7,471 nucleotides of DNA, from assembly GCA_014382685.1 (NCBI GenBank), contig JACNJG010000089.1, forward strand, positions 1 through 7,471, in the 5' to 3' direction. Below the pieces are notes generated by a model that saw only the letters and a list, made by a program, of their open reading frames with translations, was not told the origin of the DNA and made no database searches. This document shows positions 1-6,532 of this stretch, in pieces; the first letter of the stretch is position 1; each line of letters starts with the position of its first letter. Made by a program: the position numbers and the translations under genes. Origin of the DNA: Candidatus Cloacimonadota bacterium. GTDB lineage: Bacteria; Cloacimonadota; Cloacimonadia; JGIOTU-2.

Positions 1-36
1 GTCGAAGGATGAAAAAAATAAATAGGAATTATGGAA

Positions 37-288
37 ATGAAATATTATACGTACGTTTTACATTCTTCCAAATATAATAAGATTTATATTGGATACACAA
101 ACAATATTAAAAGACGATTATATTTTCACAATAAAGGGATCAAAGGCTGGACCGCAAAGTATATCCCGTGGGAATTGGTTTATCACGAAGAATTTGATAT
201 AAAAGCAGAAGCAATGAAACGAGAGAAGGAATTGAAGTCTTATCAAGGAAGGAAATTTATTCGAGAAAAAGTCCTCTCTCAGCGGTAG
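37..288 (+). CDS. GIY-YIG nuclease domain protein (small, UvrC/YhbQ-like)
   Basis: This 83-aa protein is essentially one GIY-YIG endonuclease domain. Visible marks are the YTYVL strand at the N-terminus, YIG about ten residues later, the following NNIKRRL helix with the conserved Arg, and a late KREKEL segment whose Glu would be the metal ligand. Stand-alone proteins of this size are common in bacteria and presumably nick or cut DNA, but their cellular role is poorly known. Two ATGs are possible, at 31 and 37. I prefer 37 because homologues begin close to the (K)YYxYVL strand and the AGGA at 24-27 lies 9 nt from it, against only 3 nt from the ATG at 31 (85 aa). The last six codons (VLSQR and the stop) fall within a tRNA-Asn-like sequence, so the C-terminal tail is probably not part of the domain. 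Any promoter lies outside the window. Confidence 0.88.
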   Translation: MKYYTYVLHSSKYNKIYIGYTNNIKRRLYFHNKGIKGWTAKYIPWELVYHEEFDIKAEAMKREKELKSYQGRKFIREKVLSQR

Positions 289-342
289 ATGCAGGTGGCT
301 GTTATCCGCCAGTTGGCGGATCAAATCCCTCCTGTGGAGCCA
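272..342 (+). pseudogene. Decayed tRNA-Asn(GTT)-like sequence
   Basis: I read this as a tRNA remnant. It begins TCCTCT, as tRNA-Asn acceptors often do, and continues with the D-arm consensus CTCAGCGGTAGA (278-289). The anticodon arm is intact: stem GGTGG (294-298) with CCGCC (306-310), five pairs including one G-U, closing the 7-nt loop CTGTTAT with anticodon GTT at 301-303. A 4-nt variable loop follows. The T-arm is GGCGG (315-319) with CCCTC (327-331), one C-C mismatch, around the 7-nt loop ATCAAAT. The end is GGAGCCA, giving discriminator G and an encoded CCA. It is unlikely to function: the acceptor strands mispair at several positions, about 4 nt seem missing between acceptor and D-arm, the D-stem is imperfect, and T54 of the T-loop is A. 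The 3' end of the GIY-YIG gene overlaps its 5' part. Confidence 0.6.
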
Positions 343-350
343 TTTTTTTT
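296..350 (+). terminator. Possible rho-independent terminator
   Basis: TGGCT (296-300) can pair with AGCCA (338-342), enclosing the strong palindrome hairpin at 304-321, and a run of eight T follows at once (343-350). A smaller alternative is the CTCC-TGT-GGAG hairpin at 329-339, three bases before the same T run. Either could end transcription of the GIY-YIG gene. The long stem has a large interior, and AGCCA is also the tRNA-like 3' end, so the termination role is uncertain. Confidence 0.35.
304..321. repeat. 18-bp palindrome (REP-like), copy 1
   Basis: ATCCGCCA-GT-TGGCGGAT is a perfect inverted repeat with 8-bp arms. It would fold as a GC-rich hairpin, most plausibly with an AGTT tetraloop. 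It overlaps the anticodon-stem 3' strand and the T-stem 5' strand of the tRNA-like remnant, so part of it may derive from the tRNA. A related copy lies in the opposite orientation at 410-425. Confidence 0.8.
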
Positions 351-371
351 ATAAAGAAGAAATTCTACGAT

Positions 372-394
372 AGGTGCAAGTTCATCCTGCACCT
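372..394. repeat. Hairpin, 7-bp stem and 9-nt loop
   Basis: AGGTGCA (372-378) and TGCACCT (388-394) are perfect inverted repeats around a 9-nt loop. No T run follows, so it is not an obvious terminator. It lies between the two related palindromes. Confidence 0.5.
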
Positions 395-409
395 GCATAA
401 CACACCTCC

Positions 410-425
410 TCCACCAACTGGTGGA
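410..425. repeat. 16-bp palindrome (REP-like), copy 2, inverted
   Basis: TCCACCA-AC-TGGTGGA is a perfect inverted repeat with 7-bp arms. Its reverse complement matches the core of the palindrome at 304-321 at 14 of 16 positions. Both differences fall on the two halves of one base pair (G-C there, A-T here), so pairing is kept. Two related copies in opposite orientation about 90 bp apart resemble REP/BIME-type dispersed palindromes. Confidence 0.7.
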
Positions 426-451
426 TATTCTTCTCCCATCTTTATTTTATT

Positions 452-503
452 TCAGTCTTCATTTCATTACGACGTGACAGGTCAGTCTTCGTTTCACTAC
501 GGC
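452..503. repeat. Imperfect tandem direct repeat, 22 bp, period 30
   Basis: The 22 bp at 452-473 (TCAGTCTTCATTTCATTACG and on) recur at 482-503 with three mismatches, all transitions (461/491, 467/497, 472/502). An 8-bp spacer separates the copies. A short inverted repeat TGAC-AG-GTCA spans the boundary (475-484). Two copies with an 8-bp gap are not a CRISPR array. This looks like a decaying dispersed repeat unit. Confidence 0.65.
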
Positions 504-520
504 TGTTGGGTTACATTGTA

Positions 521-542
521 AAACAAGATTCCAATCTTGTTT
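521..542. repeat. 22-bp perfect palindrome
   Basis: AAACAAGATT (521-530) and AATCTTGTTT (533-542) are exact reverse complements separated by CC. The form (perfect arms, 2-nt centre) is the same as in the two GC-rich palindromes upstream, but the sequence is unrelated. The site could be a dispersed palindromic repeat or a dimeric operator. It lies about 150 bp before the dehydrogenase start, farther than most operators. Confidence 0.65.
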
Positions 543-578
543 ATAATAGATGACATTAATATGTAGTGCAGCATACTC

Positions 579-596
579 GATGTTGTATAAAACATC
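579..596. repeat. Small hairpin, 6-bp stem
   Basis: GATGTT (579-584) and AACATC (591-596) pair around a 6-nt loop. The site is AT-rich and weak, and may be chance. It is noted because it sits in the presumed upstream control region of the dehydrogenase gene. Confidence 0.3.
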
Positions 597-692
597 ACGG
601 ATATTTTACTCCATACCATCATTTCACGAATTTATTGACGTTTTTTTTCACCTTTGCACTGTCATTTTAAAACAGTAAGAATCGAGGATAGA

Positions 693-3104
693 ATGAGCAT
701 AATAGCGAACAAGAATGTTTTGATAACCGGGGGAGCTTCAGGCATCGGGAAAAAGCTTGCATATCTGATGGCAATTGAAGGAGCTCATGTTGTTATCTGG
801 GATATTAATCAGAAGCACCTGGATGAGGTGACAAATGCTATAAAAAAGAGGGGATTGTCTGCAACCGGTTATTATTGCGATGTTTCTGATAAGGAGCAAA
901 TCGAAGCTACTGCACAAAAAGTTAAAGAAGAAATCGGGAAGATCGATATTCTGGTGAACAATGCAGGAGTTGTCTTTGGCAAATCCTACTGGGAATATTC
1001 TGATGAAGAAATTCAGAAAACCATAAAGATCAACCTGATGGCTCATCTGTGGACGATCAAGGCATTTCTACCTGAGATGAGACACGTAAACAGCGGACAT
1101 ATTGTCACGATCGCTTCTTCTGCCGGAATAACCGGAGTCGCAAATCTTTCGGTGTATTCCACTACAAAATTTGCAAATTTTGGTCTTGATGAATCACTTA
1201 GGCAGGAATTCAATAAGGAGGGATTGAATATAAAAACCACTGTGGTCTGTCCTTATTTTATTGATACCGGCATGTTCAAAGGAGTGAAGTCTCGTTTCTC
1301 ATTTCTACTCCCGATCCTGAAAGAAGATAGAGTTGCACGCCGGATCTTCAATGCAATAAAAAAGGATAAAAGCAGAGTAATAATGCCTTTGCTGGTATAT
1401 ACAGTATGGCTCATGCGATTGCTGCCGGTCAAGGTGTTTGACTTTGTCTCAAATATTCTCGGTGTAAATGCTTCGATGGATGAATTTACCGGAAGAATAA
1501 AAAAAAAGGATAATACCATGAACTCAGAAAATTTTACACCAACAAGCGAAAACTCGACAACTTCTTACAATGCAACAACCGGCGAAATAATTGGGTACTC
1601 GAAATTGGATACTCCGGGAGAGGTTAAAGATATCATACAAAAGGCAAAAATTGCTCAAATCGGTTGGGCGAGAATTCCTATTGGAAGAAAAGTATATTAT
1701 TTGAAGAAAGTAAGAGCTTATATGGTTAACCACCTTGACGAACTTGCGGAAGTGATCTCAAGAGACAATGGGAAACCGAGAATCGATGCCATTTCTACAG
1801 AACTTATACCTGCAGCCATGGCGCTTTCATACTATTGCAGCAGAGCGAGAAGTTTCCTGAGAAAAAAAGGGATCTGGTTCGGCAACATCTTTCTTGCGAA
1901 CAAGCAGAGTGCTCTATACCGGGTTCCTTTTGGGGTTATCGGTATAATCTCTCCATGGAACTATCCATTCGGTATTCCCTTTTCAGAGGTGGTGATGGCT
2001 TTACTCGCAGGTAATACTGTCGTACTCAAGGTCGCATCAAATACGCAGATGGTTGGACGAAAACTCGAAGAATGCTTTCTTGCCGCCGGACTTCCTGAGA
2101 ATGTATTCAATTATGTAAATATACCCGGCTTGCAAGCAGGAGATGTATTCCTAAATAATGGTGTTGATAAACTATTCTTCACAGGATCAGTTCCAATCGG
2201 GAAAAAGCTCATGATAAAAGCTGGCGAAACGCTCACACCGCTCGTTCTCGAACTCGGTGGAAATGATGCAATGCTCGTATGCCCGGATGCAGATATTTAC
2301 AGGGCTGCGACCGGAGCTGTGTGGGCTGGACTCTCCAACGCTGGACAATCCTGCGGAGGTGTAGAGCGTATATATGTTCACGAAAAAGTATATGATGAGT
2401 TCTTATATACGTTGAAAAACAAGGTCGATAACCTTCGTATGGGATATGATACAGATTATAATGTGGATATGGGCTCGATGACCAAACAAAGTCAGGTGGA
2501 AACTGTGAAAGCTCATGTTAAAGATGCTCTTAATAAAGGTGCCAAAATATTTGCACAAGCCAAAATTCCTAAGGGATATCAGAATTTCTATCCTGCCACA
2601 GTGCTCACGGAAGTTAATCACAGCATGAAGGTAATGAAGGATGAAACATTCGGACCGGTCGTTGCAGTTATGAAAGTAAGAAATATGGAAGAAGCAGTCG
2701 AGCTTGCAAATGATTCCAATCTTGGTTTGACGGGTTCTGTCTGGTCTAAGAATAAAGCACAGGCAATTCAGATAGCGCGCCGAATAAAAGCTGGTGCAGT
2801 GACGATAAATGACCATCTCATGAGTCATGGACTCGCAGAAACACCTTGGGGTGGTTTCAAAGAATCGGGTATTGGGCGGACTCACGGAAAGATCGGCTTT
2901 GATGAAATGACACAACCGCAGGTCATTGTGAATGATATCCTTCCTTTTGTACGAAAAAATATCTGGTGGCATCCTTATAGTAAGAAAGTGTATGATGGCT
3001 TGAAAGGAATTGTGCAGGCATTATACGGTACAAACATAAAAATGATGATGACCGGCTGGAAGAATTTATTGAAGATAGTGCATCGGTATTTTACGGTGGA
3101 GTGA
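693..3104 (+). CDS. SDR-aldehyde dehydrogenase fusion protein
   Basis: This 803-aa protein joins two NAD(P)-dependent oxidoreductases. Residues 1-268 are a classical SDR: TGGASGIG at 12-19, D37 after the second strand (suggests NAD), NNAG 89-92, N114, and catalytic S142, Y155 and K159 (YSTTK). CPYFIDTGMFKG (186-197) and the hydrophobic 229-258 segment recall the 17beta-HSD11/retinol-dehydrogenase group, which is often membrane associated. From M276 a full-length ALDH follows (528 aa): PWNYP with N423, K446, FTGS, ELGG with E520, and GQSCGG with nucleophile C554. The tail after the ALDH core (WWHPYS and a basic, hydrophobic stretch) could touch membrane. The likely role is stepwise oxidation of a lipophilic alcohol to aldehyde to acid; the substrate is unknown. 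I chose the ATG at 693 (GAGGA at 684-688) over an in-frame TTG at 654. The fusion point is an A9 run with its own SD and ATG, so the true products may be two proteins. Confidence 0.85.
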   Translation: MSIIANKNVLITGGASGIGKKLAYLMAIEGAHVVIWDINQKHLDEVTNAIKKRGLSATGYYCDVSDKEQIEATAQKVKEEIGKIDILVNNAGVVFGKSYWEYSDEEIQKTIKINLMAHLWTIKAFLPEMRHVNSGHIVTIASSAGITGVANLSVYSTTKFANFGLDESLRQEFNKEGLNIKTTVVCPYFIDTGMFKGVKSRFSFLLPILKEDRVARRIFNAIKKDKSRVIMPLLVYTVWLMRLLPVKVFDFVSNILGVNASMDEFTGRIKKKDNTMNSENFTPTSENSTTSYNATTGEIIGYSKLDTPGEVKDIIQKAKIAQIGWARIPIGRKVYYLKKVRAYMVNHLDELAEVISRDNGKPRIDAISTELIPAAMALSYYCSRARSFLRKKGIWFGNIFLANKQSALYRVPFGVIGIISPWNYPFGIPFSEVVMALLAGNTVVLKVASNTQMVGRKLEECFLAAGLPENVFNYVNIPGLQAGDVFLNNGVDKLFFTGSVPIGKKLMIKAGETLTPLVLELGGNDAMLVCPDADIYRAATGAVWAGLSNAGQSCGGVERIYVHEKVYDEFLYTLKNKVDNLRMGYDTDYNVDMGSMTKQSQVETVKAHVKDALNKGAKIFAQAKIPKGYQNFYPATVLTEVNHSMKVMKDETFGPVVAVMKVRNMEEAVELANDSNLGLTGSVWSKNKAQAIQIARRIKAGAVTINDHLMSHGLAETPWGGFKESGIGRTHGKIGFDEMTQPQVIVNDILPFVRKNIWWHPYSKKVYDGLKGIVQALYGTNIKMMMTGWKNLLKIVHRYFTVE
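1499..1520 (+). promoter_or_regulatory. A9 slippery run, SD and internal ATG at the SDR/ALDH joint
   Basis: Nine A (1499-1507) are followed by GGA, forming an AAAGGA SD at 1505-1510 placed 7 nt before the in-frame ATG at 1518-1520, where the ALDH domain begins. With nine A the SDR frame runs on into the ALDH. With ten A the SDR would read ...KKKG and stop at TAA (1511-1513). With eight it would stop at a TGA that overlaps the ALDH ATG (an ATGA overlap, 1518-1521). A9 runs are known sites of RNA polymerase slippage and of sequencing indels, so this joint may yield fused and separate proteins, or the fusion may be an error. Confidence 0.6.
2895..2949 (+). repeat. 55-bp direct repeat, internal copy (within ALDH)
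   Basis: This segment, starting GGCTTTGATGAAATG, is exactly repeated at 7417-7471. It lies in frame in the ALDH and encodes GFDEMTQPQVIVNDILPF shortly after the conserved GGFKESGIGR motif. The base before it differs between copies (C at 2894, T at 7416), so the identity is exactly 55 bp up to the end of the window. Confidence 0.97.
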
Positions 3105-3133
3105 AGTTATAAATAATTGTATTATTTTTGTTT

Positions 3134-3162
3134 TATATTTGACAATAATTTGGACATAAAAT
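3134..3162 (+). promoter_or_regulatory. Possible promoter of the defence cassette
   Basis: The AT-rich gap of about 118 bp before the helicase gene contains a perfect TTGACA at 3139-3144, but the only good -10-like hexamer, TAAAAT at 3157-3162, is 12 bp away instead of about 17. TATATTTG at 3134-3141 fits the Bacteroidota -7 consensus TAnnTTTG, yet no TTG stands at the expected 19-21 bp upstream. A promoter in this gap is likely because the gene families change here, but I cannot fix which boxes are used. Confidence 0.3.
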
Positions 3163-3222
3163 CAATAGCAGAGATGTTGATTTGGAAAAAATCAGCAATA
3201 TTTATACGTGAGGAAATCGAAA

Positions 3223-6200
3223 ATGGCAAAACTGGTTACAAATCAAAAAGAGTTTCTTTCCGAGATTATTGATAATATTTTACCGAGTTCAAACAACCTT
3301 TTCTTTCTTGTAGGATATTTTTATTTTTCTGGTTTCGAGCAAATCTATAAAAACATTAACGATAAAAAAATGAAAATCCTAATTGGAATGAATATCGAAA
3401 AAAATTTGTCCAACAAGATTAAAGAATTCACCATCATTCAGGAAATTAACCAATCAAGATTGGAGATCAAGAAAAGTTACTTTAAATCTTTTGTAGAGAT
3501 ATTTAATGATACTGATTATTTTGATTCCGAAGAAAAGCAGGAAGCCTTCAGGATATTCTTCAGCAAAATAAAAGACGGTTCGCTGGAAATCAGAAAAACA
3601 GAACATCCAAATCACGCAAAATTATATTTATTTGAGCACAAAGATGAAGTAAATCAAAATGGTTTAAATCCGGGAACAATGATTACCGGATCGAGCAATC
3701 TGACAAGAGCAGGTTTGAAGGGACAGCACGAAATTAATGTGATTCTGCGAGATGAATATCCGGAAGGAAAAAGAATTTTTGATGAATTGTGGGAAATAGC
3801 AATTAATATTGTGAACGAAGGAAATCTGGATGAATTTATGGAAGAAGTTTTCGAGAAGGTCTGGATCGATAAACTCTATAAACCATATTTATTTTACATT
3901 AGAATATTAATTGAATATTTTGCCATAAAAGAATCTGGTGAAATTGCTTTTCCTGATGAAATTACGGACGGACAATTCTTTAATCTGAAGTATCAGATCG
4001 ATGCCGTCAGAAAATCCATACAAATTATAGAACAACATAACGGAGTTTTAATTTCTGATGTTGTTGGACTGGGGAAAAGTATTATTGCTTCCACAGTTGC
4101 TTTTAATATGAGAAAAAAAGTGATAATAATAGCTCCTCCGCACCTGCATTATCAATGGGATAAAGAATATCGAACTATTTTTAATTTTATTGCTGTTGTT
4201 TTCGGAACAGGTTCGATTGATAAAGCACTAGATCATCTACAAAATGTTTGGAATGATGAAGAAGTATTAATAATCGTTGATGAAGCCCACAAATTTAGAA
4301 ATGAAAACACCGATGATTACATAAATCTACACAAACTTTGTCAGGGAAATAAAGTGATGCTGCTTACGGCAACTCCATTCAACAACCGACCGCAAGATAT
4401 TTTTGCGATGATAAAATTATTTCAGATTCCTTCTAAATCAACGATCCGCACGGTCGATAATCTTTCCTTTCAATTTCAGCAAATGATCAAAGAATACAAA
4501 GCAATTAATAAAGAAAGAAAAAAGAAGGATGTTGATGAAGCAAAGCTGAAAAGAAGAATTCAAAATCTCGCAAAAAAGATCAGACATATTTTAGAACCTG
4601 TTATTATCAGACGATCAAGAATAGACCTTGATAAAATTAAAAAATATAAAAACGATTTGAAGAAACAAGGTTTCAGATATGTATTTGCAGAAGCTCCCAT
4701 CGAAAAAGAATATTATCTCGGTGATCTTGCGGAATTATATCTAAAAACATTAAATACAATTTATCCTGAAGAATCCAAAAAAAATAAAGGAAAGAAAACA
4801 GATAAAATAGAATTTATCGGCGCAAGATACAAGCCCATAAATTACTTGAAAGATTTAGCGAAATTTAAGGAAAGATTGAAAGCTGAACACCAACACATCG
4901 ATGCAGATGCGATTCGAGTAGCTCAATCCAATCTGGCGGATTTTATGAGAAGACTGCTCGTTTCTCGTTTTGAAAGTTCCGTAAATGCTTTTCGATGCAC
5001 GCTGAATGCGATGATCAAATCAATGGAATCAGTGAAAGAATATTATCATAAAGCTGCCAGAGTTCCTGTTTTTAAGAAAGGTAATTTGCCGGATATCAAT
5101 TCATTGGATTTAGGAGAAGATGCTCTTAATGATCTGGAAAATTATAATTTTGAAAAAGAACTGGAAAAGCAATTTGAGAAAGGTCTGTTCTTCATTCCCA
5201 AAGAAGACTTGAAAGAAGATTTCATAAAAGACTTAGATCAGGATTTGAATTTGCTAATAAATATTCGGAAAGAATGGTTTGAGAATGGAATAAAAACCGA
5301 TCCTAAACTTGAAAGTTTTAAAATCGAAATTCAAAAACAATTGAAAAATGATCCCAAAAGAAAAATTATTATTTTCAGTGAATATTCCGATACTGCCAAA
5401 TATATATTTAAAGAAATTAACAAAGATAAAAACATCAGAGCTTTCTACTATTCTTCCAAAGTTTCTTCTACAGAAAATAAAAAAGTTATTAGAGAAAACT
5501 TCGATGCTTCCAACAAAATCCAGAAAGATGATTATGATATAATTATTGCTACTGATGCACTTTCCGAAGGTGTGAATCTAAACAGAGCCGGAACAGTTTT
5601 CAATTATGATATTCCGTATAATCCAACCAGAGTAATTCAAAGAGTGGGAAGAATTAACAGAATTGGGAAAATGCTTTTTGATAAACTCTATATTTATAAC
5701 TATTTCCCGACTGATATTGGTGAAGAGGAAATTCGAGTAAAACAGATATCAACTTTAAAGAAAGCAATGATAGACGCACTTCTCGGCGAAGATACAAAAG
5801 TTCTGACCAAAGATGAAGAACTGCGATCTTACTTCCACCAAAAATACAATGAAGCTTTGAAATTGCAGGAAACAGAATCGTGGGACGCCAAATATCAAGA
5901 TGATCTGTATTATCTAAAAAAATCTCAACCTGACTTAATTGAAAAAGCTCTTTCCATTCCACGCCGTACCAGAATACAGAGAACGGAAAAGAAATCAAAA
6001 TCCGGAGTTATTATTTTCGGGAAAAAAGCAGAAGATTATACATTCAGATTGGGAACAAGCGAAACCAAATCCTCTGCTCTATCTGTGGAAGAAGCATTTG
6101 AATTATTTGAGGCAGAGATTTCGGAAAAGCCCAAAAAAGTTTCCAAAAATTTTGAGAAAATTTATCAGCATACAAAAGACAATATGTTCATTTCCAAGAC

Positions 6201-6501
6201 ACAAGTTTCAACATCAGGTAAAAAGGGGGAAGCGATCAATAAAATCGAGTGGTTAAAAGAACACATCCCCGAAAAGAAAGATTATCTTTCCGACCTGTAT
6301 TTTGTAGCAAAAGAACTCAACAGTTTACCCGACGGTGTTTTTACAATGATCAGACAAATAGATGAAGAAAATTTGGATGAAGATGTTGAAAATTTAATGA
6401 AATTAGTAACTCATTCTTACCTTGCAAAAATCATTAAAACAGCAAATAAAATTGACGAAGGAACGGAAACCTTGATTCTTGCTGAGGAATTAGTAGATTG
6501 A
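3223..6501 (+). CDS. PLD-nuclease/SNF2-family helicase, probable restriction-defence protein
   Basis: This 1092-aa protein has two modules. Residues 1 to about 200 form a phospholipase-D-type nuclease domain with one catalytic motif: H131-A-K133 followed by E138 in place of the usual Asp, then GSSN (156-159). Single-motif PLD nucleases such as BfiI act as dimers. A superfamily 2, SNF2-like motor follows: GLGKS at 282-286 (Walker A), DEAH 353-356, TATPF 382-386, a lysine-rich, probably coiled insertion at about 420-480, ATDALSEG 776-783 and QRVGRINRIG 806-815 (motif VI, arginine finger). All ATPase motifs look intact. The C-terminal 250 residues are unassigned. I chose the ATG at 3223, with GAGGA 8 nt upstream, over GTG at 3208. 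The likely role is DNA translocation coupled to cleavage of foreign DNA in a restriction-like system. The gene is visibly AT-richer than the dehydrogenase gene, which suggests horizontal transfer. It resembles fused DISARM parts (PLD DrmC, SNF2 DrmD), but DISARM identity is not shown. Confidence 0.85.
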   Translation: MAKLVTNQKEFLSEIIDNILPSSNNLFFLVGYFYFSGFEQIYKNINDKKMKILIGMNIEKNLSNKIKEFTIIQEINQSRLEIKKSYFKSFVEIFNDTDYFDSEEKQEAFRIFFSKIKDGSLEIRKTEHPNHAKLYLFEHKDEVNQNGLNPGTMITGSSNLTRAGLKGQHEINVILRDEYPEGKRIFDELWEIAINIVNEGNLDEFMEEVFEKVWIDKLYKPYLFYIRILIEYFAIKESGEIAFPDEITDGQFFNLKYQIDAVRKSIQIIEQHNGVLISDVVGLGKSIIASTVAFNMRKKVIIIAPPHLHYQWDKEYRTIFNFIAVVFGTGSIDKALDHLQNVWNDEEVLIIVDEAHKFRNENTDDYINLHKLCQGNKVMLLTATPFNNRPQDIFAMIKLFQIPSKSTIRTVDNLSFQFQQMIKEYKAINKERKKKDVDEAKLKRRIQNLAKKIRHILEPVIIRRSRIDLDKIKKYKNDLKKQGFRYVFAEAPIEKEYYLGDLAELYLKTLNTIYPEESKKNKGKKTDKIEFIGARYKPINYLKDLAKFKERLKAEHQHIDADAIRVAQSNLADFMRRLLVSRFESSVNAFRCTLNAMIKSMESVKEYYHKAARVPVFKKGNLPDINSLDLGEDALNDLENYNFEKELEKQFEKGLFFIPKEDLKEDFIKDLDQDLNLLINIRKEWFENGIKTDPKLESFKIEIQKQLKNDPKRKIIIFSEYSDTAKYIFKEINKDKNIRAFYYSSKVSSTENKKVIRENFDASNKIQKDDYDIIIATDALSEGVNLNRAGTVFNYDIPYNPTRVIQRVGRINRIGKMLFDKLYIYNYFPTDIGEEEIRVKQISTLKKAMIDALLGEDTKVLTKDEELRSYFHQKYNEALKLQETESWDAKYQDDLYYLKKSQPDLIEKALSIPRRTRIQRTEKKSKSGVIIFGKKAEDYTFRLGTSETKSSALSVEEAFELFEAEISEKPKKVSKNFEKIYQHTKDNMFISKTQVSTSGKKGEAINKIEWLKEHIPEKKDYLSDLYFVAKELNSLPDGVFTMIRQIDEENLDEDVENLMKLVTHSYLAKIIKTANKIDEGTETLILAEELVD

Positions 6502-6532
6502 ACTTCTGAAGATTATCAAAGTAGGAGAAATA

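Larger units (their letters stand above)
289..398. repeat. 9-bp inverted repeat bracketing the palindrome and T8 run
   Basis: ATGCAGGTG at 289-297 is the exact reverse complement of CACCTGCAT at 390-398. The arms enclose the first palindrome, the tRNA-like 3' half and the T8 run. The right arm overlaps the hairpin at 372-394. A 9-bp match over this distance could be chance, but it adds to the symmetric layout with the two oppositely oriented palindromes. Confidence 0.4.
289..692. other. Repeat-rich non-coding region
   Basis: These 404 bp between the GIY-YIG gene and the dehydrogenase gene hold no convincing ORF. They contain most of the tRNA-Asn-like remnant, a T8 run, two related CCGCC/CCACC palindromes in opposite orientation, a 7-bp hairpin, a diverged 30-bp-period direct repeat, a perfect 10-bp-arm palindrome and a 6-bp-arm hairpin, each listed separately. 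From about 597 to 680 I see nothing specific except a TTGACG at 635-640 with no good -10 partner. The promoter of the dehydrogenase gene should lie here but I cannot place it. Confidence 0.7.

Noticed and set aside
9..77. Small frame from the ATG at 9 (MKKINRNYGNEI...)
   Set aside because: It overlaps the GIY-YIG start in another frame, is about 22 codons long and has no support.
272..342. Functional tRNA-Asn gene
   Set aside because: The acceptor strands mispair, nucleotides seem missing between acceptor and D-arm, and the T-loop lacks T54. A relic is the better reading.
452..503. CRISPR array
   Set aside because: There are only two diverged repeats with an 8-bp gap and no cas genes, so it is not an array.
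635..668. Sigma70 promoter with TTGACG at 635-640
   Set aside because: No acceptable -10 hexamer occurs 16-18 bp downstream, and the site is very close to the start codon.
654..692. In-frame TTG at 654 as start of the SDR-ALDH protein
   Set aside because: It would add 13 residues before the usual SDR N-terminus and has no SD. The ATG at 693 has GAGGA 4 nt upstream.
2403..2972. A 189-codon open frame on the minus strand within the ALDH region
   Set aside because: It is antisense to conserved ALDH motifs, its translation is Cys/His/Phe-rich without recognisable domains, and it has no supporting context. It is a shadow frame.
5939..6256. A 105-codon + strand frame and a 114-codon minus frame (5654-5998) within the helicase C-terminal part
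   Set aside because: Both lie inside the uninterrupted helicase frame, show no domain features and are low-complexity shadows.
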